From Alphaproteobacteria bacterium (GTDB lineage: Bacteria > Pseudomonadota > Alphaproteobacteria > Rhodobacterales > Rhodobacteraceae): DNA of 64,000 nucleotides. Where the stretch lies: the NCBI GenBank assembly GCA_030428355.1, contig JAUIBL010000023.1, positions 1 to 64,000 on the forward strand, in the 5' to 3' direction. Positions 36,189-46,204 of the stretch are shown in pieces (within the stretch, counting starts at the first letter, position 1; each line of letters opens with the position of its first letter). The notes beneath the pieces were generated by a model. It did no database searches. It saw only the letters and a program-made list of their open reading frames with translations, and was not told the origin of the DNA. The position numbers were made by a program, and so were the translations under genes.

Positions 36189-36641
36189 ATGAAGAATTAT
36201 GTCGATCTCCCCCCGGTCTGGCTGGCTGCGGCGCTTGTCATAGCTTGGCTGCAGAAGACCCATTTCGACTACGGGCTGAGTTTCGGCCCGGTCTGGGCTG
36301 ATTTGCTGGGCGGATTGTTGGTCGGTGCAGGACTCGTCCTGATCGCGTTGGCCGCCTACGAGATGCGCCGCCATCGCACGACGATCATCCCTCACAGAGA
36401 CCCCGATGCGCTGGTCACCAGCGGCATCTTCAAGCGCTCGCGCAACCCCATCTATCTGGCTGATTCGCTGATCCTGACCGGCATGATCCTCTACTGGGAC
36501 GCGGTGTTATCGCTCCCATTGATCCCGGTCTTTGTCTGGTGGATCGAGAAACACTTCATTCTGGCGGAAGAAAAACGTCTGCGACGAAATTTTCGTGCGA
36601 ATTTTGCCCGATACGAGAAACAAACGCGACGTTGGCTCTAG
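36189..36641 (+). CDS. Isoprenylcysteine methyltransferase-like membrane protein
   Basis: A 150-residue integral membrane protein with about four helices and the C-terminal motif of the ICMT/PEMT family (phospholipid or isoprenylcysteine O-methyltransferases): RHRTTIIPHRDPDALVTSG, FKRSRNPIYLADSLILTG, and the terminal FILAEEKRLRRNF...RYEKQTRRWL. The RNPIYL and EE...Y...V/W elements bind S-adenosylmethionine in relatives. The substrate in bacteria is not known. ATG at 36189; the spacer to the small gene upstream is 82 bp and to pntA downstream is 138 bp. Confidence 0.82.
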   Translation: MKNYVDLPPVWLAAALVIAWLQKTHFDYGLSFGPVWADLLGGLLVGAGLVLIALAAYEMRRHRTTIIPHRDPDALVTSGIFKRSRNPIYLADSLILTGMILYWDAVLSLPLIPVFVWWIEKHFILAEEKRLRRNFRANFARYEKQTRRWL

Positions 36642-36779
36642 AAGACGGCCCGCAACTGTTCTAGATGGGCGGTTCGCAGGGGTGGGAGCATTGTGCGCTT
36701 TAGGTCAGCATTGTAGACCCATCTTCGGAAAACATGCCGCTACGGCACTTCGCAACGAACCATAAGGGGGACGGCTCAG

Positions 36780-38351
36780 GTGAAAATCGGGACGCCAAAG
36801 GAAGTGATGAAGGGTGAGGCACGCGTTGCCATGACCCCGGAGTCCGCCCGCCAGCTTCAGAAGCTGGGGTATGAGTGCATCATCGAAAGCGGTGCAGGCG
36901 ACGCAGCAGGCTATAATGACGACACCTACAAAGAGGCCGGCGTCGAGGTTGTCAAAACCGCCGCAGCCCTTTGGAAAAAGGCCGATGTGGTCGCCAAGGT
37001 GCGTCCGCCGACCGAGGCCGAACTGAAGAAGTCGCGTGAAGGCCAGCTTCTGATCTCATTCTTCTGGCCCGCCCAGAACGAAAAGCTGATGCAGCAGGCC
37101 GCCGATCAGGGCACCAACGTCATCGCCATGGACATGGTCCCGCGCATCAGCCGCGCGCAGAAGATGGACGCGCTGTCCTCGATGGCGAACATCGCGGGCT
37201 ATCGCGCCGTGATCGAAGCGGGCAACAATTTCGGCCGCTTCTTCACCGGTCAGATCACTGCTGCGGGCAAGGTGCCCCCGGCCAAGGTTCTGGTCGTCGG
37301 TGCCGGTGTGGCCGGTCTTGCCGCCATCGGCACATCGACCTCGCTCGGTGCGATCACCTACGCCTTCGACGTCCGCCCCGAAGTGGCGGAACAGGTCGAA
37401 TCCATGGGGGCGGAATTCGTCTTCCTCGATTTCGAGGAAGAACAGCAGGATGGTGCCGCAACAGGTGGCTATGCCTCTGTCTCCTCGCCGGAATTCGCCG
37501 CAGCCCAGCTTGCCAAGTTCCGCGAACTGGCCCCCGACATGGACATCGTGATCACCACCGCGCTGATCCCGAACCGCGAAGCGCCCGAGCTTTGGACCCC
37601 CGACATGGTGGCGTCCATGAAGCCGGGTTCGGTCATCGTCGACCTTGCTGCCGAAAAGGGCGGTAACTGCAAGCTGACCGTGATGGACGAAAAGATCGTC
37701 ACCGAAAACGGTGTTACGATCATCGGTTACACCGATTTCCCGTCGCGCATGGCCACGCAATCCTCCAACCTCTACGCCACCAACATCCGTCACATGATGA
37801 CCGACCTCACGCCTGAAAAAGACGGGCAGGTCGTGCACAACATGGAAGACGACGTGATCCGGGGCGCCACCATCGCGCATGGCAAGGCCGTGACCTTCCC
37901 GCCGCCGCCGCCCAAGGTTCAGGCGATTGCCGCCAAGCCCAAGGAAAAGGCCAAGGAACTCACACCCGAAGAAAAGCGCGCCGCAGAAGTGGCCGCGTTC
38001 AAGGCACAGACCAAGCAGCAGGTCACTCTACTCGCCATCGGGGCCGCGCTGGTTCTGGGTGTCGGTCTGGTCGCTCCGGCCAGCTTCATGCAGCACTTCA
38101 TCGTGTTTGTGCTGTCGGTCTTCATCGGCTTCCAGGTGATCTGGAACGTGGCGCATTCGCTGCACACGCCGCTGATGGCTGTCACCAACGCGATCTCGTC
38201 CATCGTGATCCTGGGCGCGCTGATCCAGATCGGATCCAGTTCGCTTCTCATCACGCTTCTGGCGGCGCTGGGTATCTTCATGGCCTCGATCAACATTTTC
38301 GGCGGCTTCCTCGTGACACGGCGCATGCTCGCCATGTTCCAGAAATCCTAA
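36780..38351 (+). CDS. pntA: NAD(P) transhydrogenase, alpha subunit
   Basis: Proton-translocating transhydrogenase subunit with the NAD(H)-binding domain I. The 523 residues join the soluble domain (1-380; [38 protein letters not shown] as the Rossmann loop, [17 protein letters not shown]) to a C-terminal four-helix membrane part (about 420-515). In many alphaproteobacteria these are two genes (pntAA, pntAB); here they are one chain as in E. coli. The start is GTG at 36780 with AAGGGGG upstream. pntB follows after 13 bp. The pair makes NADPH from NADH using the proton gradient. Confidence 0.97.
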   Translation: MKIGTPKEVMKGEARVAMTPESARQLQKLGYECIIESGAGDAAGYNDDTYKEAGVEVVKTAAALWKKADVVAKVRPPTEAELKKSREGQLLISFFWPAQNEKLMQQAADQGTNVIAMDMVPRISRAQKMDALSSMANIAGYRAVIEAGNNFGRFFTGQITAAGKVPPAKVLVVGAGVAGLAAIGTSTSLGAITYAFDVRPEVAEQVESMGAEFVFLDFEEEQQDGAATGGYASVSSPEFAAAQLAKFRELAPDMDIVITTALIPNREAPELWTPDMVASMKPGSVIVDLAAEKGGNCKLTVMDEKIVTENGVTIIGYTDFPSRMATQSSNLYATNIRHMMTDLTPEKDGQVVHNMEDDVIRGATIAHGKAVTFPPPPPKVQAIAAKPKEKAKELTPEEKRAAEVAAFKAQTKQQVTLLAIGAALVLGVGLVAPASFMQHFIVFVLSVFIGFQVIWNVAHSLHTPLMAVTNAISSIVILGALIQIGSSSLLITLLAALGIFMASINIFGGFLVTRRMLAMFQKS

Positions 38352-38364
38352 GGGGGCAGGTAGC

Positions 38365-39861
38365 ATGGAATTCGGATTCACCATCGCGGCCTATGCGGTC
38401 GCAGCGGTTCTCTTCATCCTGTCGCTCGGCGGTCTGAGCGGTCAGGAAAGCGCAAAGCGCGCGGTGTGGTACGGCATTGTCGGCATGGCCATCGCCGTTC
38501 TGGCAACGCTGATCGGACCGGGGCAGGGGCTGTTTGTTGCCTCTATCGTGCTGATCGCGCTGGGCGCAGGTGTGGGCTACCAGCTTGCCACACGCGTGCA
38601 GATGACCCAGATGCCCGAGCTTGTGGCCATCATGCACAGCCTCGTCGGTCTGGCGGCGGTCTTCGTGGGCTTCAACGCCGACATCATGATCAACAACATC
38701 GGCGACATCTACGAGGCCAATAACCTCGTGATGGGGGCGGTTGCGGACGACGGTTACACAGCCATCGGACTGCCGAAAGAGGTCTATGACGGCCTGTCGT
38801 CCTTCGGCAAACTCATCGCCAAGAAGACCAATGTGGAGATCAACATCCTCAAGGTCGAACTGGTGCTGGGCATCTGGATCGGTGCCGTGACCTTCACCGG
38901 CTCGGTCATCGCCTATGGCAAACTGGCGGGCAAGGTCGACACCTCGGCCAAGAAACTGCCGGGCGGTCACATGCTCAACGCAGGCGCTGCGGCGCTGTCG
39001 GTTCTGCTGGCCATCATGTATCTGAGCGGTTCGGGAAGCTGGACTCTGGTCCTGCTGACACTTCTGGCGCTGTTCATCGGCTATCACCTGATCATGGGCA
39101 TCGGCGGCGCGGACATGCCGGTTGTGGTCTCCATGCTCAACTCCTACTCGGGCTGGGCCGCTGCCGCGATCGGTTTCAGCCTCGGCAACGACCTGTTGAT
39201 CGTGGTGGGTGCGCTTGTGGGCTCCTCGGGTGCGATCCTGTCCTACATCATGTGTAAGGCGATGAACCGCAGCTTCATCAGCGTGATCCTCGGTGGCTTT
39301 GGTGGCCCAGCAGGCGAACAGATGGCGGTGGAAGGCGAACAGATCGCCATCGACGCCGACGGTGTCGCTCAGGCTCTGGACGAAGCCGACAGCATCATCA
39401 TCATCCCGGGTTACGGCATGGCGGTGGCGCAGGCACAGCAGAACGTGGCCGAACTCACCCGCCGCCTGCGCGCCAAGGGCAAGGAAGTGCGCTTTGCGAT
39501 CCACCCGGTCGCGGGGCGTCTGCCCGGCCACATGAACGTGCTTCTGGCCGAAGCCAAGGTGCCCTACGACATCGTGCTCGAGATGGACGAGATCAACGAC
39601 GACTTCCCGGATACGGATGTCGCCATCGTCATCGGCTCGAACGACATCGTGAATCCGGCGGCGCAGGACGATCCCAACAGCCCCATCGCCGGCATGCCGG
39701 TTCTGGAATGCTGGAAGGCAAAGCAGGTCTTCGTGTCCAAGCGTGGTCAGGGCACCGGGTATTCCGGCATCGAGAACCCGCTGTTCTTCAAGGACAACAC
39801 GCGGATGTTCTATGGCGACGCGAAAGCCAGCCTTGATACGCTGCTGACCAAGATCTCCTGA
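38365..39861 (+). CDS. pntB: NAD(P) transhydrogenase, beta subunit
   Basis: Membrane domain II plus the NADP(H)-binding domain III of the transhydrogenase. The 498 residues show eight or nine helices (about 5-290) followed by the soluble domain (about 320-498; [21 protein letters not shown], the Rossmann loop; [56 protein letters not shown]). It is somewhat longer than the 462-residue E. coli protein. It lies 13 bp after pntA, clearly one operon, and ends at a strong terminator. Confidence 0.97.
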   Translation: MEFGFTIAAYAVAAVLFILSLGGLSGQESAKRAVWYGIVGMAIAVLATLIGPGQGLFVASIVLIALGAGVGYQLATRVQMTQMPELVAIMHSLVGLAAVFVGFNADIMINNIGDIYEANNLVMGAVADDGYTAIGLPKEVYDGLSSFGKLIAKKTNVEINILKVELVLGIWIGAVTFTGSVIAYGKLAGKVDTSAKKLPGGHMLNAGAAALSVLLAIMYLSGSGSWTLVLLTLLALFIGYHLIMGIGGADMPVVVSMLNSYSGWAAAAIGFSLGNDLLIVVGALVGSSGAILSYIMCKAMNRSFISVILGGFGGPAGEQMAVEGEQIAIDADGVAQALDEADSIIIIPGYGMAVAQAQQNVAELTRRLRAKGKEVRFAIHPVAGRLPGHMNVLLAEAKVPYDIVLEMDEINDDFPDTDVAIVIGSNDIVNPAAQDDPNSPIAGMPVLECWKAKQVFVSKRGQGTGYSGIENPLFFKDNTRMFYGDAKASLDTLLTKIS

Positions 39862-39883
39862 TCTGGATCAGTGATCGGACATA

Positions 39884-39916
39884 AAAACCCCGCATCGCAG
39901 GATGCGGGGTTTTTTC
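39884..39916 (+). terminator. Rho-independent terminator after pntAB
   Basis: Perfect 13-bp stem, AAAACCCCGCATC (39884-39896) and its complement at 39901-39913, loop GCAG, T-run to 39916. It begins 22 bases after the pntB stop codon. Confidence 0.95.
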
Positions 39917-40130
39917 GTGCGCCTGTGCCGCCCCTGTCCCGATGCTGCTGAACCCCGATCGCTGTGGCGCTTCGGTGACGGTACAGCCCATCAAGGAACC
40001 GCTCTGCAGAAGCACATCTCCAATGTCAGGTCTTTGAACTGTCACGCTTTTCACCTCTGCCTCATCATTGAGCACGGGGGCCGACACCGTTCTGAAAAAA
40101 GACGGCATACAGTTGAATACTGGTAAAATA

Positions 40131-40151
40131 CTGAAATTTCAGGAAATTTCC
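40131..40151. promoter_or_regulatory. Tandem palindromes upstream of DUF3422 gene
   Basis: CTGAAATTTCAG (40131-40142) is followed, sharing one base, by GGAAATTTCC (40142-40151). Both contain GAAATTTC and their centres are 10 bp apart, about one helical turn, as expected for two dimers on one DNA face. They lie 55 bp before the ATG in the 290-bp non-coding stretch after the pntB terminator. An A/T-rich TTGAATACTGGTAAAATACTG precedes them. Apart from this I see nothing in 39917-40205. Confidence 0.4.
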
Positions 40152-40205
40152 TTTACTTGGCAAATCCGCGCGCCTAAGTCTTGGCGAAATCTGAAAGACC
40201 GACCC

Positions 40206-41504
40206 ATGGCACCCATCGAAGACCATCCCCTGCGCTATGCCCTGTCGAACGAATTGCACGCGCGTCCGTTTCCCTCGCTCGAAGCGCCCTGTCGCGCGGT
40301 CTATCTTGCGTTGAAAAAGCCCAAGGCGGCCGCTGCGCGCGACAAGACGCTGGATCTCGATCACCTCAAGGTGCTGCTCGACCGTTATGGCACCGCGCAT
40401 CCGCAACCGGGGGCGACGCATTTCTCGGGTCAGATCGGTCAGCACACGCTGAAATGGGAACAGCATACGGAATTCGTGACCTATACGGTGTTTCTGAACG
40501 GGCTGACCGACCGGCCGTTCGATCCCGCGGATATGGATGTGTTCCCGGACAGTTGGCTGGCCTCGGCTCCGGGCGTGCGCATCACCTCGGCGCTGATCCG
40601 CGTCGAATGCCGCCCGGATGAAGAGACCATTTCCCAGAATCTTTCGGACTGGTTTGTGCCGGAAAGCCTTGCCGTGAGCCGCGTGCTGGATGACGACGCC
40701 ATCGTCGCAGGCGATTTCCGCATCGACCCGGCGGGACACCTTCGGTTCGGCTGTTTCGTCAAAAAGGGCATCGGACGCCGCCGCGTGGGCCGGATCGTGC
40801 AGCGTCTGTGCGAGATCGAAACCTACAAGACCATGTCGATGCTGGGCTTTACCCGTGTGCGCGAGATGGGACCGCGCATGGGCGAGATCGACAACGAGTT
40901 GAACCTGCTCATGGCCGCGATGACCCATGGCGACGGACAGGAAGAAGACCGGCTCAAGTCCCTGCTGGCGGTCTCTGCAGAACTTGAAAGCCTGTCGGCG
41001 CAGACCTCGTTCCGGTTTGGGGCGACCGGGGCCTATGAGGCGATTGTCGAACAGCGCGTGTCTGTGCTGCGCGAAGAGCGGTTTCAGGGCCGTCAGACCT
41101 TTGCCGAATTCATGACCCGCCGCTACGACCCGGCGATGCGCACCGTCAAATCGGCCGAAAAGCGGCTGTCGGCCATGGCGGCGCGGGCGGTGCGGGCGGG
41201 GGACCTGCTGCGCACACGGGTCGAGGTGGCGCGGTCGGCGCAGAACCAGCAATTGCTCGAAAGCATGAACCAGCGCGCGGACATGCAGTTGCGTCTGCAA
41301 AAGACGGTCGAAGGGCTGTCGGTTGTGGCGATCAGCTATTATGCCGTGTCGCTGGCGGGGTATCTGCTGTACCCGGTGGCCGACATGCTGGGGATTTCCA
41401 AAGGCGCTGTCACGGCGGCGGCCACCGTTCCCGTGGTGCTGCTGGTCTGGCTGGCGATCCGGCGTATCCGCCGCGTGGTGGAGCAGGGCGGACCTGACCT
41501 CTGA
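40206..41504 (+). CDS. DUF3422 membrane-anchored protein
   Basis: A 432-residue protein of the proteobacterial family DUF3422; the function is unknown. HPLRYALSNELHARPFPSLEAP at the start, SRVLDDDAIVAGDFRIDPAGH in the middle, and RYDPAMRTVKSAEKRLSAMA with a coiled-coil (about 320-360) precede two C-terminal membrane helices (about 370-390 and 397-418). So the bulk is likely cytoplasmic, anchored at its C terminus. The ATG at 40206 matches the family start; the frame is open upstream to 40068 across the palindromic region. It ends 14 bp before a double-palindrome element and converges with ppx. Confidence 0.88.
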   Translation: MAPIEDHPLRYALSNELHARPFPSLEAPCRAVYLALKKPKAAAARDKTLDLDHLKVLLDRYGTAHPQPGATHFSGQIGQHTLKWEQHTEFVTYTVFLNGLTDRPFDPADMDVFPDSWLASAPGVRITSALIRVECRPDEETISQNLSDWFVPESLAVSRVLDDDAIVAGDFRIDPAGHLRFGCFVKKGIGRRRVGRIVQRLCEIETYKTMSMLGFTRVREMGPRMGEIDNELNLLMAAMTHGDGQEEDRLKSLLAVSAELESLSAQTSFRFGATGAYEAIVEQRVSVLREERFQGRQTFAEFMTRRYDPAMRTVKSAEKRLSAMAARAVRAGDLLRTRVEVARSAQNQQLLESMNQRADMQLRLQKTVEGLSVVAISYYAVSLAGYLLYPVADMLGISKGAVTAAATVPVVLLVWLAIRRIRRVVEQGGPDL

Positions 41505-41532
41505 ATTTTACCAAACGGTAAAAACCGGGTGC

Positions 41533-41574
41533 GCGTTTCCGTCGACGGAAACGCCGGACGCGTCGACGCGTCCG
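41533..41574. repeat. Double-palindrome element, copy 5
   Basis: A perfect 22-bp palindrome at 41533-41554 (core GTTTCCGTCGACGGAAAC) and a perfect 20-bp one at 41555-41574 (CGGACGCGTCGACGCGTCCG), adjacent with no spacer. It lies between convergent genes and touches the ppx stop codon. Confidence 0.88.
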
Positions 41575-43122
41575 TCAGCGCTGGATCACAACTTCGGTTT
41601 CCGCCCCCAGCGAGGCCGCCAGAGACAGGAACCGCGCCTCGGCCACTTCGCCGTAGAGCGGAGCGGAATCCCTTGTCAGCTTGAGCCGCAGCAGCTTTTT
41701 GCGCGGCTTCCATTCAAGCGCGGTCCCGTCCGCGCTGGCATCCGACATCCACAGCATGGAGCCAAATCGCAAGGCTTTGCCCAGCACCTCGGCCTCGAGC
41801 GTGGCCTTGGCAGAGATCAGCCCGCCCAGTTCTTCGAACCGCGTGCCTTCGCGCTTGTTCTTGTAGCGGTGCAGCAGTGCCAGCCCGAGGAACACCCGCT
41901 CCGAGTGTTTCAGCCCCCCCAGATTGGCGCGGGTGGCGTTATCGAAACAGGTTTCAGCCCGGTAGTCCGGATGCGCCCGCCAGCTCACATCGTGCAGGAG
42001 GCAGGCGGCCTTGACCAGCCGCATGCGCGGTGTGTCGTTGGCGGGAAACAACGGCGCGACGAAGCGGAACAGCTTCTTGCCAAATCCGGGCAGGCGCGCG
42101 TCCTTGGCCTCTGCAAAGCGGCAGGCTTCGATCAGGGGATCCCGGTCGCGCAATTCCTGAGGCATCTGTTCGTAAAGTAACCCCTCGCGGATGCCATAGC
42201 TCGAGATCGCGATGTCCTTGGGTTTGAAGGTCTGCACCAGCCGTTTGAGAACGTCGACCGCATAGGGCACAAGCTCCATCCGGGCACTGGAGACACCGCA
42301 GGCGAGGCGCAGCGTTTCAAGGTCATGGGACTTGATGTATTTCACCGTCTGGGAAACGGCTTTCTTGTCCATCCGGTATTCGTGCAGCACATGCAGCGGA
42401 TAGCCCCGGCGGTGCATGTCGATCCGCGCAATCGCCCGCCACGACCCACCGACAAGGAACAGCCGGTCGCGTTGTGGGCCCATATGGGCGGACAGTTTCG
42501 CCATCACGGCCTTGATGTGCTCATCCCGGCCTTTGTGCCCGCCCTTCAGATCGCGCAGCTTGAGAGGCCCGAGGTTCGAGCTAATCCGCCGCCCGACGCG
42601 GCCTCCCGAGATTTCCGCCAGCTCCATCGACGACCCACCAATGTCGCAGACCAGACCATAGCTGCCCGGCCATCCCAGCATCACGCCCTGCGCTGACAGC
42701 CGTGCCTCTTCCTCGCCGCCAATCACCCAGATTTGCAGACCGGTTTCGCGCAGCACATCGTCCCGGAACTCGGCCCCGTCTTCGGCTTCGCGCACCGCTG
42801 CGGTGGCCACCACGGTGAGCAGCGGCAGGTTCATGCCCTCGGCCAAGGCCTGAAACCGTTTGAGGGCCTGCAGGGCCCGGGCGCGGCCTTCGGGGTTCAG
42901 CCGTCCGGTGTCGGACATGCCTGCACCCAGGGCGCACATCAGCTTTTCATTGTAGAAATACGCAGGAGAGCGGGCCGCGCCGTCAAACACCACAAGACGC
43001 ACGGAGTTGGACCCGATGTCGACAACCCCAACCCGGCTGAGAGCGCGGGCTTGTGGATCGTTGAACAGCGGTCTGCCGAACAGGCCCATCGGATCGTGTT
43101 CGGTGTCGGCGGTACCGTCCAT
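41575..43122 (-). CDS. ppx: Exopolyphosphatase/GppA-family phosphatase
   Basis: Removes terminal phosphates from polyphosphate or hydrolyses pppGpp; family Ppx/GppA. The 515 residues show the actin-like fold: VVDIGSNSVRLVVFDG (phosphate 1 loop), VATAAVREAEDGAEF, LVCDIGGSSMELAEISGGRVG (phosphate 2 loop) and SSYGIREGLLYEQMP, followed by an HD-type C-terminal domain. ppk lies directly upstream on the same strand with a 145-bp gap that contains a palindrome element, so joint transcription is plausible. Opposing activities made from neighbouring genes is the usual polyphosphate arrangement. Confidence 0.93.
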   Translation of the reverse strand: MDGTADTEHDPMGLFGRPLFNDPQARALSRVGVVDIGSNSVRLVVFDGAARSPAYFYNEKLMCALGAGMSDTGRLNPEGRARALQALKRFQALAEGMNLPLLTVVATAAVREAEDGAEFRDDVLRETGLQIWVIGGEEEARLSAQGVMLGWPGSYGLVCDIGGSSMELAEISGGRVGRRISSNLGPLKLRDLKGGHKGRDEHIKAVMAKLSAHMGPQRDRLFLVGGSWRAIARIDMHRRGYPLHVLHEYRMDKKAVSQTVKYIKSHDLETLRLACGVSSARMELVPYAVDVLKRLVQTFKPKDIAISSYGIREGLLYEQMPQELRDRDPLIEACRFAEAKDARLPGFGKKLFRFVAPLFPANDTPRMRLVKAACLLHDVSWRAHPDYRAETCFDNATRANLGGLKHSERVFLGLALLHRYKNKREGTRFEELGGLISAKATLEAEVLGKALRFGSMLWMSDASADGTALEWKPRKKLLRLKLTRDSAPLYGEVAEARFLSLAASLGAETEVVIQR

Positions 43123-43218
43123 AGGCTCTCCCGATCAAGTTGCGCGCACCGTGTCAAAGCGACGGGCGAAGGTCAAGAAAACATGCCAGCCTTTGCACGT
43201 TTCGGCTGTGCCGGGAGA

Positions 43219-43260
43219 CCGCTTTTCGAAAAGCGGGGTCAAGAGGTTTCGAAAGCTCTT
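43219..43260. repeat. Double-palindrome element, copy 6
   Basis: CCGCTTTTCGAAAAGCGG (43219-43236, perfect 18 bp) and AAGAGGTTTCGAAAGCTCTT (43241-43260, one mismatched pair), both centred on TTCGAA. It lies between two minus-strand genes, 7 bases after the ppk stop codon. Confidence 0.8.
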
Positions 43261-43267
43261 GCGCGCC

Positions 43268-45442
43268 TTATTCTTCGGTATGGGTCAATTTGGGCACGTC
43301 CGACGCGCCTGCCGATCCACGCCCCGACAGCGACGGGTTCTCCATGAAGAACCGGTGGCAGTTGAACGCGAAATCGCCCTCATCCCATGTCGCGCGGACA
43401 AAGCGGCCGTCGTGCTGCATGATCCAGCTTTGCGCCACATCCGCCAGATTCGCGGCCATGATCTGGCTCACGATCTGCGCCTTCACGGTGGCGTTCTCGA
43501 TCTCGACCAGCGTTTCCACCCGACGCGTCAGGTTGCGACCCATCCAGTCGGCGGAGGACATGAACACGCGGGCCTTTTTGTGAGGCAGGCCGTAGCCATT
43601 GCCGAAACACACGATCCGCGAATGTTCCAGAAACCGCCCGACGATGGATTTGACGCGGATGTTCTCGCTCAGGCCCTTCACGCCCGGGCGCAGTCCGCAG
43701 ATGCCGCGCACCACGCAGTCGATCTGCACGCCGTCCTGACTGGCGGCATAAAGCGCGTCGATCATGTCGGGTTCGATCAGCGAATTCATCTTGAGCCAGA
43801 TCTGCGCCGGTTTGCCCGCACGCGCATGGGCCGCCTCGGCGGCGATCAGTTCGAGCATCTTGGGTTTCAGCGAATGTGGCGAGATGCTCAGGTTTTCGAG
43901 CCCGTCTGGCAGGGCATAGCCCGACAGGTAGTTGAACACCTTGGTGGCATCGCGCCCCAGCGCGGCGTCACAGGTGAAAAAGCTGAGATCGGTATAGATC
44001 GTGGCGGTGATCGGGTGGTAATTGCCGGTGCCGTAATGGGTATAGGTCACCAGCCGGTCACCTTCGCGGCGCACCACGATCGAGATCTTGGCGTGGGTCT
44101 TCCAGTCGAGAAATCCATAGACGACATGCGCCCCCGCCCGTTCCAACCGCCGCGACTGGCGGATGTTGGCCGCTTCGTCAAAGCGCGCCTTGAGTTCGAC
44201 GAGCGCGGTGACGGATTTGCCGTCCTCGGCGGCCTCGCAGAGTGCTGCCACGATGGGCGACTGGCGCGAGGTGCGATAGAGCGTCTGCTTGATCGCCACC
44301 ACGTCGGGATCGCGCGCAGCCTGATTGAGGAACCGCACCACCATGTCGAAGGTCTCGTAAGGGTGGTGCAGCAGCATGTCTTTCTGCTTGATCGCGGCGA
44401 ACATGTCGCCGTCATGGTCCTGCACCCGTTCCGGCACGCGCGGGGTAAAGCTGGGCCAAAGCAGATCGGGGCGGCTGTCGAGCACCAGTTCCTTGAGATC
44501 CGCCGCGCCGATCATTCCGGTCAGTTCGATCACGTCGTCTTCGCGCACGCGCAATTCGCGCATCACGGTCTCGCGCAGGCCCTGCGGCGCGCCGGAGGTG
44601 ATGGTCAGACGCACCACTTCGCCGCGCCGCCGCCGTTTGAGGGCGACCTCGAATTCGCGCACAAGGTCTTCGGCCTCGTCCTCGACCTCGATGTCGCTGT
44701 CGCGCAGGACGCGGAACCCGAAATGGTCGCGCAGCTTGTAGCCCGGAAACAGCCGGTCGAAATGCAACAGAAGCAGGTCTTCGAGAAACAGGAACCGGTC
44801 CGCGCCATCGCGCCGGGGCAGGGCCACGAATCGCGCCACCTGCGCCGGGATCGGCAAGAGCGCCTGCAGGCCGGTCCGGTCCTTGCGCCGTTCCAGTTGC
44901 AGCGCAAGGCAATAGCCGTTGTTGGCGATGAACGGGAACGGATGCGCGGGGTCGATGGCCAGCGGAGACAGAACCGGGAAGACCTGGTTCAGGAACACGT
45001 CTTCGAGAAACGTCAGGTCGTCAGTATCCAGACTGTCGCGCGACAGGATCGAGATGCCTTCCGCCTCCATCTTCGTGCGCAGATCGGCCAGCACCCGCTG
45101 TTGCGAGGCCATCAGCTTGCGCGCATCCTCGTTGATCAGGACAAGCTGTTCCGCCGGGGTCAGGCCGTCGGCGGCAGGGGTCACGTTGCCCGCCTGCGCC
45201 AGCTCGCGCAGCCCGGCCACGCGCACGGTGTAGAATTCGTCCAGATTGGTGGCCGAGATCGACAGAAAGCGCAGCCGTTCCAGCAGGGGCACACGCGGGT
45301 TTTCGGCTTCCTCCAGAACGCGCCAGTTGAACCCCAGCCACGACATCTCGCGGTTGAAAAACCGACCAGGGCCGGTCAGGTCCATGTCGGCGATTTCGGT
45401 CGGGTCGGGACGCGGGGCGTGAAGAAAGTCTGCGCTGTTCAT
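43268..45442 (-). CDS. ppk: Polyphosphate kinase 1
   Basis: Reversibly polymerises the gamma phosphate of ATP into inorganic polyphosphate; membrane-associated. The 724 residues match PPK1: N domain with RFFNREMSWLGFNWRVLEEAENP, then VVAIKQTLYRTSRQSPIVAALCEAAEDGKSVTALVELKARFDE, the catalytic His region GAHVVYGFLDWKTHAKI (phosphohistidine), and the C-terminal FGNGYGLPHKKARVFMSSADWMGRNLTRRVE with the second active-site His. ATG at 45442 has AAGGGAG upstream. The order perM-hda-ppk-ppx on one strand suggests a polyphosphate and replication-control cluster. Confidence 0.97.
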   Translation of the reverse strand: MNSADFLHAPRPDPTEIADMDLTGPGRFFNREMSWLGFNWRVLEEAENPRVPLLERLRFLSISATNLDEFYTVRVAGLRELAQAGNVTPAADGLTPAEQLVLINEDARKLMASQQRVLADLRTKMEAEGISILSRDSLDTDDLTFLEDVFLNQVFPVLSPLAIDPAHPFPFIANNGYCLALQLERRKDRTGLQALLPIPAQVARFVALPRRDGADRFLFLEDLLLLHFDRLFPGYKLRDHFGFRVLRDSDIEVEDEAEDLVREFEVALKRRRRGEVVRLTITSGAPQGLRETVMRELRVREDDVIELTGMIGAADLKELVLDSRPDLLWPSFTPRVPERVQDHDGDMFAAIKQKDMLLHHPYETFDMVVRFLNQAARDPDVVAIKQTLYRTSRQSPIVAALCEAAEDGKSVTALVELKARFDEAANIRQSRRLERAGAHVVYGFLDWKTHAKISIVVRREGDRLVTYTHYGTGNYHPITATIYTDLSFFTCDAALGRDATKVFNYLSGYALPDGLENLSISPHSLKPKMLELIAAEAAHARAGKPAQIWLKMNSLIEPDMIDALYAASQDGVQIDCVVRGICGLRPGVKGLSENIRVKSIVGRFLEHSRIVCFGNGYGLPHKKARVFMSSADWMGRNLTRRVETLVEIENATVKAQIVSQIMAANLADVAQSWIMQHDGRFVRATWDEGDFAFNCHRFFMENPSLSGRGSAGASDVPKLTHTEE

Positions 45443-45493
45443 GATGCTCCCTTAGCGGTGGCGCGTGACAGTTCGGTGACGCCAGCCTGGGAT

Positions 45494-45506
45494 CATCACC
45501 GTGATG
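45494..45506. other. Short palindrome after the Hda-like gene
   Basis: CATCAC-C-GTGATG, between the hda-like stop codon and the ppk start. As RNA it could only make a weak hairpin without a T-run; it may be an operator or chance. Confidence 0.25.
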
Positions 45507-45508
45507 GA

Positions 45509-46204
45509 TCAGTCTGACGCCGTTTCCTCGCGGAATTCAAGGTCCGCCAGCGCGGTGCGCGCGAGGCTGCGCGTCACGCCCTTGGGTGTGCCAAGCGCTT
45601 CGGTGTCGAGATGGGCCACCACCTGCCCGGCGGCCTCGAACGAGCGCGGCATCCAGCGCACGAGATAGGGGATCACGTCGGGCATGGGCACGATCTGGCG
45701 ATCGGCGAACAGTTTGGCCAGCACGGCGGACAGAAGAATGTCGTCGGGGGCGCTCAGCTTGGCGACGGTGGTGCCCGACATCCGGCTGGCAAGGTCGGGC
45801 AGGCGGATCGACCACGCCGTGGGCGGGCGCGTCGCGGTCACCAGCAGGGAATGGCCATTCGCCAGCACGAGATTGTGCAGGTGAAACAGTGCCTCTTCGG
45901 CAGCGGGGTGCCCGGCGATGGCATCAACGTCTTCGACACAGATCGGTCTTTCGGCCAGCGCAGGCACGGTTTCGGGGCAGATGTCGGCCGCCGCGATCAG
46001 ATGGCCTCCGCTTTCGGTACACCAGACATGGGCCAGATGGGTCTTGCCCGATCCGTGCGGCCCGACCAGCGCCAGCTTGCCATTCGGCCAGTTCGGCCAG
46101 GTGTCCACCAGCCCGATGGCCACCGCGTTGCTTTGCGTGACGTAAAAGTCCCCGCGCCCCAGCGCAGGCCGCGCCGGAATGTCGAATTTCAGTTGTAAGG
46201 CCAT
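45509..46204 (-). CDS. DnaA-related Hda/HdaA-like protein
   Basis: A 231-residue AAA+ protein like the ATPase domain of DnaA without its DNA-binding domain IV. Walker A is GPHGSGKT at 48-55, Walker B-like PICVEDVDAI near 90, then LLVTATRPPTAWSIRLPDLASRM (sensor) and a C-terminal part of DnaA domain III. It fits the HdaA/DnaA-regulatory inactivator group (RIDA), which turns DnaA-ATP into DnaA-ADP with the beta clamp; the family N terminus QL-x-FD-I-P (QLKFDIPARP) resembles a clamp-binding motif. perM ends one base upstream of its start, so they are coupled; ppk follows after 66 bp. Confidence 0.85.
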   Translation of the reverse strand: MALQLKFDIPARPALGRGDFYVTQSNAVAIGLVDTWPNWPNGKLALVGPHGSGKTHLAHVWCTESGGHLIAAADICPETVPALAERPICVEDVDAIAGHPAAEEALFHLHNLVLANGHSLLVTATRPPTAWSIRLPDLASRMSGTTVAKLSAPDDILLSAVLAKLFADRQIVPMPDVIPYLVRWMPRSFEAAGQVVAHLDTEALGTPKGVTRSLARTALADLEFREETASD

